DNA of 64,000 nucleotides, taken from contig NZ_AOGZ02000014.1 of assembly GCF_000332515.2 (NCBI RefSeq), forward strand, positions 1,008,001 through 1,072,000, given 5' to 3'. The notes under the pieces are model-generated. The model saw only the letters and a program-made list of their open reading frames with translations, had not been told where the DNA came from and ran no database searches. Made by a program: the position numbers and the translations under genes. The DNA is from Leptospira wolbachii serovar Codice str. CDC. GTDB lineage: Bacteria > Spirochaetota > Leptospiria > Leptospirales > Leptospiraceae. Shown here piece after piece: positions 17,086-27,681 of the stretch. Each line of letters begins with the position of its first letter. Within the stretch, counting starts at the first letter, position 1.

Positions 17086-18510
17086 ATGAGAACCTTATCC
17101 CTTATTTTCTTTCTCTTGTCCCTCACTTTTTGCCGGAAGGAAAGTCCCGATTTTGACTTAAAAATGGCCCTTCCCTCGGATCCTGCCCATTTGGATCCCC
17201 TCTACATTACTGATTTGTCTGGCCAGAAATTGGCTAAATTTCTTCACCAAGGTCTCTTTATTTCAAATGGACAAGGGTTCCATTCTCCTTGGATCCTCTC
17301 TTACAAAAAAATCCCCCATCCGAAAAACGAACTTTGGCGGTTCCAGCTGGATTCCTCGGCCCCGTCGGTTCATGATATAGAATATAGTTTATCCCGTTTG
17401 CTCTTAGAGACTTATCCCAGAAAGGGAGATTACCAGTTTTTACTTGGAGTTCGGTCCCTATCCGAAACTCAATTAGAATTAGAATTCAAACAAGGCACGA
17501 GGGAAACGGAATGGAAAGAGAAACTCAGTTTACCTTTTGCATCCATCATCGGAAAAGAAGAATGGAAACAGAATGTCTTAAAGCCTTATGGAAAGTACAG
17601 TCTAGTCTCTTGGAAAAAAAATGAATACATCGACTTGAACTTCCAGAGGGAAGCAGATCCAAATTATCCAAAAAAAATTCGGTTTCTCATTTTACCTCAA
17701 TCTTCGACCTCTTTATTTTTATACCGCAAACACCAGTTAGATGCTTTTAAGTTAACAGACTTCCTTCTTTCTCTGCCGGAAGCAAATTCAGAATTCACCC
17801 TCACTAAAAAAGGAAGGTCGGTTCAATATGTGGCAATCAACCAAAACAATCCTTGTTTCGACAAACACTTTCGAAATGCACTCAACCTATCGATCCCGCG
17901 TGATTTGATCATTCGTAAATTACTAGAAAATCATGCAGACCTTACCTACGGACCTATTCCTTTGAACTATATGGAAAAAATGACAAAAGGAAAAAATGGG
18001 GATGGGAAATTATACAATAAAGAATTAGCGATAGAAGAATTGAAACATTCTACTTGTTACCCGAAAATCTTAATCACAAGTTTAGAATTTCGGATGCGAG
18101 GTGATGATGAAAACCAAACCAAGGGACGAGCCATCAAACAAGCATTAGAAGAAATTGGACTTACTATTAAACTTCGGCCAATGGAAAAAGCTCCTTTATA
18201 TAAAGAGAACGGAGAAGGAAAAGGAGATCTTACACTTCTCACTTGGTATTCTGATTTTGATTCTGTTTGGAATTTTTTAGACCCACTCTTTCATCCAGAG
18301 AAAGTCGGCAACGGGGGAAATCGTTCTTTCTATAGAAACACTGAGGTGGGAAAAATTTTAAATAAACCTTTTAAAAACGATCAAGATGCCCTTCAAGTCA
18401 TTGAAAAAGTCAGAGAAGATAAACCCTGGATTTTTCTTTGGTCCATCCAGGAGAATTATTTAGTCTCTAAGGATTTTCTTCGTTATAACGCGCTCGCCGA
18501 TTTTCTATAA
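17086..18510 (+). CDS. Peptide-type ABC solute-binding lipoprotein
   Basis: 474 residues from the ATG at 17086, giving MRTLSLIFFLLSLTFCRKES with a lipobox ending in Cys17, so a periplasmic or membrane-anchored lipoprotein. The body belongs to the extracellular solute-binding protein family 5 (DppA/OppA type): DPAHLDPLYITDLSGQKLAKFLHQGL near the N-terminus, HDIEYSLSRLL, a later QYVAINQNNPCFDKHFRNALNLSI (residue blocks typical of family 5), and the C-terminal half with WYSDFDSVWNFLDPLFHP. No permease or ATPase genes of an Opp/Dpp system are beside it, so the partner transporter must be elsewhere or it has another job. It overlaps the end of the convergent PBP1A gene by 44 nt. Confidence 0.85.
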   Translation: MRTLSLIFFLLSLTFCRKESPDFDLKMALPSDPAHLDPLYITDLSGQKLAKFLHQGLFISNGQGFHSPWILSYKKIPHPKNELWRFQLDSSAPSVHDIEYSLSRLLLETYPRKGDYQFLLGVRSLSETQLELEFKQGTRETEWKEKLSLPFASIIGKEEWKQNVLKPYGKYSLVSWKKNEYIDLNFQREADPNYPKKIRFLILPQSSTSLFLYRKHQLDAFKLTDFLLSLPEANSEFTLTKKGRSVQYVAINQNNPCFDKHFRNALNLSIPRDLIIRKLLENHADLTYGPIPLNYMEKMTKGKNGDGKLYNKELAIEELKHSTCYPKILITSLEFRMRGDDENQTKGRAIKQALEEIGLTIKLRPMEKAPLYKENGEGKGDLTLLTWYSDFDSVWNFLDPLFHPEKVGNGGNRSFYRNTEVGKILNKPFKNDQDALQVIEKVREDKPWIFLWSIQENYLVSKDFLRYNALADFL

Positions 18511-20950
18511 GTGGTGGTTCCAATTCCACTGAGTCTACGGCTGTTGGTTGGATCCGACTACCTTGTGCATCATAAGTGGAAATTTCAGAATCATCATCGA
18601 TGAGTTCCGGTTTAGGCATTGTATTTTGAATGGGAGGTTCTTGTTTCACAAAGCCAGCACGTTTGGGTGGTAAGTCACCTATATAATAATACTGAGCGTA
18701 AAGTGGCACCTTACAAACGTAATCTGGCGTAGTTTCAATAATGGTTCCATCGTCTGCACAAACATCCACCTTTACAAAATCTCCCACAAAATTAGAAATC
18801 AACTGATTCCCCATTCCCAATTTTGATTTTACATTCTGTGTATATCTGTACCAAATCCCACCAGAAACACCGGATCCCGAACCGGGGAAGGGAGCTCCTT
18901 CGTCATGACCTACCCAAACTACTGTTACGTTTCTTGGAGTAAGTCCTGCAAACCAGACATCACGCACACCCTTCAGGCCTTTCCATCTTGATGCTTTTAA
19001 TTTCGGTGATTGAACCGTTCCTGTTTTTCCAGCATACAAAAATGGTTCTCCTTCCTTCTTCTTTAGAGTCATGGTTCCTTCTTCTGTAAGAACAGACTGC
19101 AAAGTATTGATCGCCATAGCACAAGCCACTGGATCTAATATTTGTTCGGCGGCCTCATTGGCAACAGTGCTATAAAATTCGTTCCCGTCTAAATCGGTTA
19201 CTTTTATAATCTTTCTTGGTGTCACTCGCCTTCCCCCATTCATAAGGGTAGCATAAATGACGGAAAGTTCCATTGGGCTTAGTTCCCCAGAACCAAGAGC
19301 TAAAGATAAATTTCTTTGGAACCGGATCTCCGCTTCTTCTTCGGGAATGGAAAGGATAGCACTTAACTTTTGGATAAAGAACGAAATTCCAATTTCATGT
19401 AATAACTTTACAGAAACGGTATTTACTGACTGGGCAAGAGCTTGCCTAACAGTGATATCACCTTTATATCCCTTATACCAATTTTTTGGTGAATAACCAG
19501 AAATGTCTAATTTTTCATCTTTGATTTTGGAAGAAGGATTTACGATTCGCTTTTCAAAGGCAAGAGCATAAACAAGAGCTTTGATCGTGGATCCGGGTTG
19601 GCGTCTGGCATCTTCTGCACGATTGAATCGAAATACATTGGATATTTTATATCCACCCACCATGGCCTCAATATCACCTGTTTCAGGATCAAGTGAAATC
19701 ATAGACCCACTAAGTTGTGGCAAAATGGCTCGAGTGACCTCTGCTAAATCCGCCTTACCTTTGTTTTGGTATTCGGCTTCTTGTTTAGTCAAATCGGCTC
19801 TGACAGAATCCACTCCAACACGTAACGCCTCTTCGGCGAGCCTTTGTTTTTCTAAATCCAAAGTAGTGTAAACGAGCAAACCCCTCTCTTCTAAGTCTTC
19901 GTTAGAAAATCGTTCTAAAATGAATCTTCGAATTTCCGAATTAAAATCAGGAGCTAAGTTGACCCGGAAATCCTTATCTGCCCCATATTTTCCAATTTCG
20001 CTAGAGTATTTGGGATTTCCTTCTTCATCTTTGGATTCTTTCACTTTATAAATGGTTCGGAATTTTTTTAAGTTCAGTTCGATCGAGTCAGAAAACTTAT
20101 GTGGAATTTCCTTTTGGGAGGGATGTAGCTCCGGATTTCTTGCCATGTCATATAACACGCGTTTTTGTCTAGAAAGAGAAATTCCTAAATTACGAACTGG
20201 GTTGTACACACTAGGTGCCGGAATGATTCCTACAAGAAGGGCAGCTTCCTCTGGGCTAAGTTCCGAGGCGGGTTTACGAAAATAATATCTTGCGGCCTCT
20301 TCTACACCGGTATTGCCTTCACCTAAAAAAATTTGGTTTAAATACATAGCCAAAATTTCTTCTTTCGAATATTGGCTTTCTATATAAAAAGTACAATAGA
20401 GTTCTGTTAGTTTGTTAAATAAATTACGTTTTCCTAAATTCAAAGTGAGTTTGGCTAACTGCTGTGAGATGGTAGATCCACCTTGCGACAAACGAAATTG
20501 TATTAAATTAGTCACAACCGCCCGACCAATAGCAGTATAATTCAATCCGGAATGAGCAAAAAACTCACGATCTTCAGAAGATAATACTGCCCAAACGATC
20601 ACATTATGTTTAGCTAAATTGTCTGTACGGATGGGCCGAAAGTTTCGGCGATAGAACTCTCCCATCACCTTTCCACTGCGATCTAAGATTTTTACAGACT
20701 TCGGTTGGAAACTGTCATAAAAATTGGAGACTTCGGATCGGTATTTTTCGAGTGATTTATGGACACGAGCTTCCTCACCCGACCAAACCACATAGGCCCC
20801 ACCCAAAAAGAAAAACGACAAGAAGATTCCAAGAAAAATTCCAAGTGTTAAAAATCGCACACGGCGGATCCAAAAAAAACGCAAAAGATCCGTTAGGTGA
20901 CCGTACAACACTTCCAGAATGAGGACAAAGGAATTGGTTTGTTGATTCAT
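18467..20950 (-). CDS. Bifunctional penicillin-binding protein 1A
   Basis: 827 residues. N-terminal anchor helix near 30-55, then a family-51 glycosyltransferase with the catalytic Glu in [12 protein letters not shown] and [12 protein letters not shown], then a transpeptidase with SxxK (GSTIK, catalytic Ser), SxN (SVNTVSVKL) and KTG (AGKTGTVQS) motifs in order. It polymerises and cross-links peptidoglycan in the periplasm. The start ATG overlaps the stop of lon (ATGA), and the gene ends the seven-gene minus-strand run. The C-terminal tail is rich in Pro, Glu and Arg and overlaps the convergent lipoprotein gene. Length is normal for PBP1A. Confidence 0.95.
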   Translation of the reverse strand: MNQQTNSFVLILEVLYGHLTDLLRFFWIRRVRFLTLGIFLGIFLSFFFLGGAYVVWSGEEARVHKSLEKYRSEVSNFYDSFQPKSVKILDRSGKVMGEFYRRNFRPIRTDNLAKHNVIVWAVLSSEDREFFAHSGLNYTAIGRAVVTNLIQFRLSQGGSTISQQLAKLTLNLGKRNLFNKLTELYCTFYIESQYSKEEILAMYLNQIFLGEGNTGVEEAARYYFRKPASELSPEEAALLVGIIPAPSVYNPVRNLGISLSRQKRVLYDMARNPELHPSQKEIPHKFSDSIELNLKKFRTIYKVKESKDEEGNPKYSSEIGKYGADKDFRVNLAPDFNSEIRRFILERFSNEDLEERGLLVYTTLDLEKQRLAEEALRVGVDSVRADLTKQEAEYQNKGKADLAEVTRAILPQLSGSMISLDPETGDIEAMVGGYKISNVFRFNRAEDARRQPGSTIKALVYALAFEKRIVNPSSKIKDEKLDISGYSPKNWYKGYKGDITVRQALAQSVNTVSVKLLHEIGISFFIQKLSAILSIPEEEAEIRFQRNLSLALGSGELSPMELSVIYATLMNGGRRVTPRKIIKVTDLDGNEFYSTVANEAAEQILDPVACAMAINTLQSVLTEEGTMTLKKKEGEPFLYAGKTGTVQSPKLKASRWKGLKGVRDVWFAGLTPRNVTVVWVGHDEGAPFPGSGSGVSGGIWYRYTQNVKSKLGMGNQLISNFVGDFVKVDVCADDGTIIETTPDYVCKVPLYAQYYYIGDLPPKRAGFVKQEPPIQNTMPKPELIDDDSEISTYDAQGSRIQPTAVDSVELEPPLIENRRARYNEENP

Positions 20951-23319
20951 TTCTTTTTACCTTTGGATTTTGGAAAAACAAGATTTTCCACTTCTTCAAA
21001 ACGAGTGACTGGATAAAATGTGACCCCACGTTTTACATAGTCAGGAATTTCTTGGAATGCCTTTTCATTGTCTTTAGGGAAAATGATTTTTTTCACCCCA
21101 ACTCGTTTCGCAGCTACAATTTTTTCTCGAAGTCCCCCAATGGCAAGGACTTCACCAGTTAACGTAAGTTCACCGGTCATACCAAAACCTGGAGCAATCA
21201 CTTGATTGGTTACAAGAGACAAAATAGCCGTAGCCATCGTAATTCCCGCACTTGGACCATCCTTGGGAGTCGCACCGTCGGGAACATGTAAGTGGATGGC
21301 TTTCTTTTCAAATAAAACATCATTGTTTATATAATTTTTTACAAAGGAGAGGGCAATGTTCGCGGACTCTTCCATCATCTTTCCCATTTGTCCCGTAAGA
21401 GTAAGCCCACCTTTTCCTGGAATGAGCACAGCTTCGATAAGGAGAGTGGATCCTCCCGCATTGGTCCAAGCAAGACCAAGTGCTGTACCTGGAACTTTAG
21501 GAATAGTCATTCGATCATCGACAAACGGAGGTGGACCTAAATATTCCACCAAATCCTTTTCTCTGATTTCTTTGGAATATTTTTCCTTTAACACTTGTTT
21601 TAAGGCAATCTTTCTGACTAGTTTATCAAACGTTTTTTCTAGTCCACGTAACCCCGACTCCCTTGAATACGAATTGATGAGAATGGTTACTGTTTCTTTT
21701 TTCATAGAAAAGGAATTAGGATTTAATCCATTTTTTTCAAAAATCTTTTTCCAAAGATATTTTTGAAAGATCTGCACTTTTTCTTCTGTGATGTATCCAG
21801 AAAGTTGAATCACTTCCATACGATCCAATAACACACGAGGGATCGGCTCAAACGTGTTAGCTGTTGCAATGAACAAAACATCAGACAAATCAAAAGGTAA
21901 ATCTAGGTAGTGGTCTCTAAAATTGGAATTCTGTTCGGGATCTAAAACTTCGAGCAGTGCTGCTTGCGGGTCCCCTTGGTATCCTTGCGACATTTTATCA
22001 ATTTCATCCAATAAAATCACTGTGTCTCGTTCTTTAGTGATCTTCAAGGCACTGATGAGTTTTCCAGGCATAGCACCGATGTAGGTTCGTCTATGGCCTT
22101 TGATTTCTGCTTCATCCCTCACTCCACCAACGGAGAACCGGTAGAACTTTCTCCCCAATGCTTCTGCCACAGATTTTGCAATCGAAGTTTTACCCACACC
22201 CGGCGGTCCCACCAAACAAAGGATTGAGCCTTTACTTTTTGGATTCAGTTTATGAACTGCTAAAAATTCTAAAATCCTTTCCTTTACATCTTCTAGTTTG
22301 TGATGGTCCCGGTTGAGTATTTTTTTGGCATGAAGAAGATTGACATCTTTCTCTTCTGGTTTTTCCCAAGGAAGTGCATCGACCAAATCTAAATAATTTC
22401 GAATGACATTGTAATCGCTGGAAATTGGATCCGAGTTTTTAAATTTATCAATCTCCCTTTCTACTTCCACGATGATTTCATCACTCACAGGAACCGCTTT
22501 CAATCGTTCCAAAAGTTTTTCGTATTTGAGTTCTGTTTTATCTTCACCAACACCTAACTCTTGCTGAATGGCCTTCAATTGTTCACGTAGAAAAAATTGG
22601 CGTTGTTGGTTATCAATTTTATCGTTGATTTGCTCTTGGATCTTCTTTTGGAGAACCACTAACTCAATTTCTTTTTTAAGAAACAATAATACCTTTTCTA
22701 AACGATCATTGATTTGGACCGCTTCAATGACAGACTGGTATTCCTCTTTTTCTAAGTTCAGAATAGAACAAACAAAATCAGCCATTTTCGCTGGTTCATT
22801 CACATTCATCATTGTGAGTTTCATATCTTCTGTGAACAGAGGATTGTTTTGCGCGAGTTCCTTAGTTAAAATCAGTAAGGTTCTCATAAGAGCTTTAATA
22901 TTATTTTTACTGGTACCTAGTTCCTCTTCCGGATACCTTACATTGGCTACAAGAACAGGCTCTTTTGTGTGAATGGAATGAATTTTGAATCTTTGGATGG
23001 TGTTTACCAAAATATTCATCCCACCATCGGGCAAATTGATTCGTTTTAAAATACGAGCAACGACTCCGATTTGAAATATATTGTCTTCTGAGGGAAGGTC
23101 GGACTCATCTTCTTTTAAAAGGATAAGACCTAAAAATCCTGCTCCCTTTGATGACTCTTCAATGGATTGAATGAACCGACCCGGGGGAACGATTAAGGGA
23201 GTGATGATTCCCGGGAATACAGGCCGCACCTTAATCGGGAGAAGGAAAATTTGTTTCGGGAGAGAATCTTCCAATCTCGCCAATTTTGTTGGGTTTTCCC
23301 AAAATTCATTTGTTTCCAA
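20947..23319 (-). CDS. lon: ATP-dependent protease Lon
   Basis: 790 residues, full-length bacterial Lon. N-terminal substrate-recognition domain (LPLIPVR-like [15 protein letters not shown]), AAA+ module with Walker [14 protein letters not shown] and Walker [11 protein letters not shown], then the S16 protease domain with the catalytic Ser in [12 protein letters not shown] and a Lys further on in [13 protein letters not shown] cytoplasmic ATP-dependent protease degrading damaged and regulatory proteins. The gene lies between uvrB (13 nt gap) and the PBP1A gene (4-nt overlap), so it is in a transcription unit rather than alone. No heat-shock promoter can be seen immediately upstream. Confidence 0.97.
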   Translation of the reverse strand: METNEFWENPTKLARLEDSLPKQIFLLPIKVRPVFPGIITPLIVPPGRFIQSIEESSKGAGFLGLILLKEDESDLPSEDNIFQIGVVARILKRINLPDGGMNILVNTIQRFKIHSIHTKEPVLVANVRYPEEELGTSKNNIKALMRTLLILTKELAQNNPLFTEDMKLTMMNVNEPAKMADFVCSILNLEKEEYQSVIEAVQINDRLEKVLLFLKKEIELVVLQKKIQEQINDKIDNQQRQFFLREQLKAIQQELGVGEDKTELKYEKLLERLKAVPVSDEIIVEVEREIDKFKNSDPISSDYNVIRNYLDLVDALPWEKPEEKDVNLLHAKKILNRDHHKLEDVKERILEFLAVHKLNPKSKGSILCLVGPPGVGKTSIAKSVAEALGRKFYRFSVGGVRDEAEIKGHRRTYIGAMPGKLISALKITKERDTVILLDEIDKMSQGYQGDPQAALLEVLDPEQNSNFRDHYLDLPFDLSDVLFIATANTFEPIPRVLLDRMEVIQLSGYITEEKVQIFQKYLWKKIFEKNGLNPNSFSMKKETVTILINSYSRESGLRGLEKTFDKLVRKIALKQVLKEKYSKEIREKDLVEYLGPPPFVDDRMTIPKVPGTALGLAWTNAGGSTLLIEAVLIPGKGGLTLTGQMGKMMEESANIALSFVKNYINNDVLFEKKAIHLHVPDGATPKDGPSAGITMATAILSLVTNQVIAPGFGMTGELTLTGEVLAIGGLREKIVAAKRVGVKKIIFPKDNEKAFQEIPDYVKRGVTFYPVTRFEEVENLVFPKSKGKKK

Positions 23320-23332
23320 TCCGTATCCTACC

Positions 23333-25327
23333 TTATGATTCTATTTTATCGGGCCCGAGTGCTAACATTTTATCGCGAAACATAGCAGCTTTTTCAAAAT
23401 CCAAATCTGATGCGAAACGTAACATTTCTCGTTTTAATGCATCACGTAACTTGTCTTTGGTTTTGTATTTCTTCAAGGTAAATTCTTTTTCCATTTCCTT
23501 GAGAGCTTCTTCCTTACTATCTTCTTCCGCCATCTCTCGTGGTAAAATATCATGAATTTCTTTAATGATACTTTGCGGAGTGATCCCCATCTTCGTGTTG
23601 TGAGCTTCCTGGATTAGACGGCGGCGTTCGGTTTCGCTGATTGCTTTTTTAATCGAATCCGTCATTCGATCTGCATACAAAATGGCCTTACCATTTACAT
23701 TCCTTGCGGCACGTCCAATGGTCTGAACAAGAGATTTATAATTTCGAAGGAAACCTTCTTTGTCCGCATCCAAAATGGCAACGAGCGAGACCTCTGGAAT
23801 ATCTAGTCCTTCCCGAAGTAAATTGATCCCCACAATACAATCATAAACTCCCTTTCGTAAGTCTCTGATGATTTCCGTTCTCTCTATGGTATCTATTTCG
23901 GAATGGAGGTAGGCGATCTTCAATCCCACTTCTTTATAATAATCGGTTAAGTCTTCTGACATCTTTTTTGTCAGAGTGGTGATTAGAATTCTTTCCTTTT
24001 GTTCAATTCGAAGTCTGATTTCGTTTAACAAATCTTCAATTTGGTTTGTGGTGGGACGAACCTCCACCACCGGATCCAGAAGTCCCGTAGGGCGAATGAT
24101 TTGTTCAATCACCGCCTCACTTTTGTTAATTTCGTTTTGGTCAGGTGTTGCCGAAACATACAAAGTCATTGGCGTGAGCGTTTCGAATTCTTGAAAATTC
24201 AAAGGCCTGTTGTCAAGGGCACTGGGAAGTCTAAATCCAAAATCAACTAACGTTAGTTTTCTGGATCTATCCCCGGCATACATACCACCAATTTGCGGTA
24301 ATGTTACGTGAGATTCGTCAATAATGAGTAAAAAATCCATGTTGGGAAAATAATCGAGTAAACAAGCGGGCCTTTCGCCTTCCTCTCTTCCCGTTAGGTG
24401 GCGGGAATAATTTTCAATCCCGCTACAGTACCCAAGTTCCACAAGCATTTCCATATCGTAATTGGTTCTGGATTCAATGCGTTCTGCTTCTAAATGTTTC
24501 CCTTGTTTGAGAAATTTTTCCTTCTGCTCTGCCATCTCACTCTTAATTTTTTCGATGGCGTCTTTGATTTTAGGACCAGAGGTGATAAAGTGTTTTGCAG
24601 GATAAACAACCACCCGATCAAGTTTGGTTTTTACCTTTCCTGTGAGTGGATCAATTTTGGATAGTCCATCAATTTCATCGCCAAAAAGTTCAATTCGGAT
24701 TCCTTCCTCTTGGTAAGAAGGCATAATCTCAATCGTATCCCCACGAACCCGGAAATTTCCCCGACTAAAATCGATATCATTACGAGCATATTGGATATGT
24801 AAAAACTTTCGGATGATTTGGTCTCGATCGATTTTATCCCCGACATGCAACATCACTACAGAGTTCATATAGTCTTCGGGAGATCCCAAACCATAAATAC
24901 AGGAAACAGAACTCACAATGATCACATCGTCGCGTTCGAGTAAACTCGATGTGGCACGTAACCTAAGTTTATCGATTTCTTCATTCATTGACATATCTTT
25001 TTCAATGAATGTATCGGATGAGGGAACGTAAGCTTCTGGTTGGTAATAGTCGTAATACGAAACAAAGTATTCAACGGCATTTTCTGGGAAAAAATCTTTA
25101 AACTCTCGAAAGAGCTGAGCTGCGAGTGTTTTGTTATGCGATAAAATGAGCGTTGGTTTTTTAACTCGAGTGATGACCTCGGCCATGGTAAAGGTTTTTC
25201 CAGAACCCGTGACACCAACTAAAGTAATTTTATTTTTACCCTCGCCGAAGGACTTCGCAATATTTTCGATTGCTTCGACCTGGTCTCCGGCAGCCTTAAA
25301 AGGAGAAACCATTTTGAAATTTGCCAT
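23333..25327 (-). CDS. uvrB: Excinuclease ABC subunit B
   Basis: 664 residues, standard UvrB length. Motifs in order: Walker [15 protein letters not shown] near residue 37-50, the beta-hairpin region [25 protein letters not shown], helicase motif II-type [15 protein letters not shown], the motif [28 protein letters not shown], and a C-terminal UVR motif for UvrA/UvrC contact. It loads on damaged DNA with UvrA and recruits UvrC in nucleotide excision repair. The gene follows the small ATPase gene by 6 nt and precedes lon by 13 nt. uvrA and uvrC are not in this window. Confidence 0.98.
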   Translation of the reverse strand: MANFKMVSPFKAAGDQVEAIENIAKSFGEGKNKITLVGVTGSGKTFTMAEVITRVKKPTLILSHNKTLAAQLFREFKDFFPENAVEYFVSYYDYYQPEAYVPSSDTFIEKDMSMNEEIDKLRLRATSSLLERDDVIIVSSVSCIYGLGSPEDYMNSVVMLHVGDKIDRDQIIRKFLHIQYARNDIDFSRGNFRVRGDTIEIMPSYQEEGIRIELFGDEIDGLSKIDPLTGKVKTKLDRVVVYPAKHFITSGPKIKDAIEKIKSEMAEQKEKFLKQGKHLEAERIESRTNYDMEMLVELGYCSGIENYSRHLTGREEGERPACLLDYFPNMDFLLIIDESHVTLPQIGGMYAGDRSRKLTLVDFGFRLPSALDNRPLNFQEFETLTPMTLYVSATPDQNEINKSEAVIEQIIRPTGLLDPVVEVRPTTNQIEDLLNEIRLRIEQKERILITTLTKKMSEDLTDYYKEVGLKIAYLHSEIDTIERTEIIRDLRKGVYDCIVGINLLREGLDIPEVSLVAILDADKEGFLRNYKSLVQTIGRAARNVNGKAILYADRMTDSIKKAISETERRRLIQEAHNTKMGITPQSIIKEIHDILPREMAEEDSKEEALKEMEKEFTLKKYKTKDKLRDALKREMLRFASDLDFEKAAMFRDKMLALGPDKIES

Positions 25328-25333
25328 AGGGAC

Positions 25334-26002
25334 CTATGTTAGTTTACGAGTTGCTTTCAGTATAGCTTGTTTTCGATTGTCGCTGATCTCTAGATCCACA
25401 GAATCGAAAAGTTTTTGCATGACCATCATACCACGCATGAGTGTTGCTGTGGAAGAAAACTTACCTCTCTGAATATCATCTTCTAGATTAAAGTCTTTTA
25501 CTGTATTGATCATTTCTATGGTAAAGGTTTTGTGTTTGTCGATTTGGAAAATGACTTCCACACCACCACCGTCACCATACTTGGCTGCATTCTCCACTGC
25601 TTCTACAGTGGCAATACAAAGGTCCATTCGCAATTCTCCTGCTATCCCATTCCGTTTCAGAAAATAATCAAGCCTGGCTCTGACATACTGCATGGGGTTG
25701 TAAGGAAGTGCACCGAGAATTACAAACTGTTCGTTTGTTCCCATCTTACGAATGATAGGAGAAGTATCGGGAAGTAAGTACTCACGCGGATCGATTGGGT
25801 TTGTAATGATGATTCCGTCTTTGATTAAATCTTCAAGGAGAGAAGTGATCCCTTCCAAAGTGGTATTGGGATGGTCCTTAAATTTCCTTTGGGTTTCCAT
25901 AAACACCCAAGAGTAAAAATCGTTCACATTCCCCGAGAGGCCATTGGAGAACAAAGTTTTCACTTCTTTCTCTAACTCAGTTCTGGAGAGAGGGAACGGC
26001 AT
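25334..26002 (-). CDS. HATPase-domain protein of the anti-sigma (RsbW) type
   Basis: 222 residues from the ATG at 26002 (GGGAA upstream); an ATG at 26017 would add five residues. The N-terminal half (about 120 residues) is of unknown fold; the C-terminal half has the ATPase N-box ATVEAVENAAKYGDG and ends with a short G2-like LMRGMMVMQKLFDSVDLEI. The usual DxGxG of the G1 box is absent (IEMINTVKDFN), so ATP binding may be weakened. Such stand-alone domains usually control sigma factors with an anti-anti-sigma partner, but no such partner is adjacent. It is in the minus-strand run between trmL and uvrB. Confidence 0.72.
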   Translation of the reverse strand: MPFPLSRTELEKEVKTLFSNGLSGNVNDFYSWVFMETQRKFKDHPNTTLEGITSLLEDLIKDGIIITNPIDPREYLLPDTSPIIRKMGTNEQFVILGALPYNPMQYVRARLDYFLKRNGIAGELRMDLCIATVEAVENAAKYGDGGGVEVIFQIDKHKTFTIEMINTVKDFNLEDDIQRGKFSSTATLMRGMMVMQKLFDSVDLEISDNRKQAILKATRKLT

Positions 26003-26050
26003 ATATTCCCATTTCAATGGGAACGGACGAGTTGTAAATTGTTTTATCCT

Positions 26051-26518
26051 TTAGGGATTAGTCCGTGTTTTCTCTTGGCGCAGTGCTTCATAAAGTACTA
26101 TGGCCACAGCGTTGGAAAGATTGATGGAACGACTCACCTCTGCCATAGGTAAGGAAATAATATGTTCGGGAGGGCAAGACTTGTGAATTTCTTCCGGTAG
26201 GCCCGAGGTTTCCCGCCCAAATAAGAAGACATCGGTTGTCTGAAAGTCCACATCCCAGTACACTTTGGTCCCAAATTTGGAAACCAGAAAAATTCGGCTC
26301 CCTTCGGCTTCTTTTTGGGATCGAAATTCTTCGAAGTCCGCAAACCGCCGAAGATCCAAATCCTTCCAATAGTCAAGACCCGCACGCCGGACCGCCTTTT
26401 CCGAAAGGTCAAAAGACGGCTCCCCCACAATAGAAAGGGGGACTCCGACATTCACACAAAGCCTAGCAATATTACCCGTGTTAGGCGGGATTTCTGGTCT
26501 AAAAAGTGCGATTTCCAA
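26051..26518 (-). CDS. trmL: tRNA (cytidine/uridine-34 2'-O)-methyltransferase TrmL
   Basis: 155 residues, the compact SPOUT family of wobble-position 2'-O-methyltransferases. Motif 1 PEIPPNTGNIARLC, motif 2 LFGRETSGLPEEI and motif 3 SLPMAEVSRSINLSNAVAIVLYEALRQ form the knot and SAM site, and the length matches TrmL rather than the longer SpoU enzymes with an RNA-binding domain. It modifies nucleotide 34 of certain leucine tRNAs in the cytoplasm. Gap to the S1 gene upstream is 8 nt. Confidence 0.93.
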   Translation of the reverse strand: MEIALFRPEIPPNTGNIARLCVNVGVPLSIVGEPSFDLSEKAVRRAGLDYWKDLDLRRFADFEEFRSQKEAEGSRIFLVSKFGTKVYWDVDFQTTDVFLFGRETSGLPEEIHKSCPPEHIISLPMAEVSRSINLSNAVAIVLYEALRQEKTRTNP

Positions 26519-26526
26519 ATCGTGAA

Positions 26527-27681
26527 TTACTTTTTATTCTTTTTTTCCAAAGATTTTTGAAGTGCCAGTCCAAAACTAGAGACGGATCCAGAAGTTTCTT
26601 CCTTGGACATATACTCTTGGTATTCCATTCGATCTTTCGCTTCGGATGCTTTGGATATCGACACAGCAATTTGTCTTTTTTCTGGATTGATCTCCATGAC
26701 AAAAACTTCCAACTTCTGGCCCGGGTTAAATACCGTATTTAAAGGAGTGCGCGAAGGAACTCCCGTTTCTTTATTCGGAACAAGGCCCGAAAAATCATCA
26801 CCTAACCGAACAAAGAGACCAAACGGTTTGATAGACTCTAAAGTTCCAGTGACAATGTCAGATTCTTTAAAAGGAAGTTTTCCAGACCATGGGTCTGACA
26901 AAAAATCTTTTACACTGAGTGAGATTTTGTTTGTGGACCAATCCAAAGTGAGGATTTTTGCACGAAGGGTTTCACCCACTCTAAATTCTGTTGTGAGATC
27001 AGCATTTTTTTTGTAAGTTGCTTCCGACTGCGGAACCAAGGCATCAAATCCGTCCATGTCGACAATGAGCCCAAATTTATGAATGCTTTTGACAGTACAG
27101 GAAACAAAGATTCCCACTTTCAACTCTTCACGTAACAGTTGTTTTTTGGTTTCTCTTTCTTTATCAGCAATTTTTTTCTGAGATAAAACAATTTTATTTT
27201 GTTTTTTGCCAATTTCCGAAATCACAAATCTGATTCGTTTTCCAGCGATGTTTGTTCCTTTTAGAGAACCATCCAATTGGCTAAAGGGAACAAACGCTGC
27301 GTGACTACCCAGTTTGACATCCCAACCGCCGTTTGCTTCTACAAGCATTTGACCGAGGACAGGAATTTCATACTGTGCCGCCAGCTCTATATGTTCTTCT
27401 GTTAGGTTGTCTCCAGAAAGACAGGTAGTAAAATAAAAATCTCCCGAGTTTTCTTTTAAAAAATAAACAACAAGAGTATCACCAACCTTCGGCAATACTT
27501 CTTCTCTCCATTCTTCAATAGGGATATTTCCAGTGATTTTATTTTCTACTGTGCGAATGAATACGTAATCATTCTTAACAGCTGTTACCTTGGCTTCATG
27601 GCGGGAACCAGGTTCGATGGATTGTCTTTTTTTAAAACTTTCTTCTAATAAACGTTCAAATTCTGAGGATGGGCCTTTCAT
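26527..27681 (-). CDS. S1-domain RNA-binding protein (ribosomal S1-like)
   Basis: 384 residues with repeated S1 beta-barrel motifs: a divergent first repeat (residues about 20-85, KVTAVKNDYVFIRT), then FVSCTVKSIHKFGLIVDMDGFDALVPQS (about 185-255) and IVTGTLESIKPFGLFVRLGDDFSGLVPNKE (about 270-350). The best-preserved repeats are the last two. It is shorter than E. coli S1 (six repeats) but compatible with the short S1 homologues in many bacteria. The start overlaps the stop of the preceding gene (ATGA). Probably binds mRNA or the ribosome; whether it is the only S1 of the cell cannot be told from this window. Confidence 0.85.
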   Translation of the reverse strand: MKGPSSEFERLLEESFKKRQSIEPGSRHEAKVTAVKNDYVFIRTVENKITGNIPIEEWREEVLPKVGDTLVVYFLKENSGDFYFTTCLSGDNLTEEHIELAAQYEIPVLGQMLVEANGGWDVKLGSHAAFVPFSQLDGSLKGTNIAGKRIRFVISEIGKKQNKIVLSQKKIADKERETKKQLLREELKVGIFVSCTVKSIHKFGLIVDMDGFDALVPQSEATYKKNADLTTEFRVGETLRAKILTLDWSTNKISLSVKDFLSDPWSGKLPFKESDIVTGTLESIKPFGLFVRLGDDFSGLVPNKETGVPSRTPLNTVFNPGQKLEVFVMEINPEKRQIAVSISKASEAKDRMEYQEYMSKEETSGSVSSFGLALQKSLEKKNKK

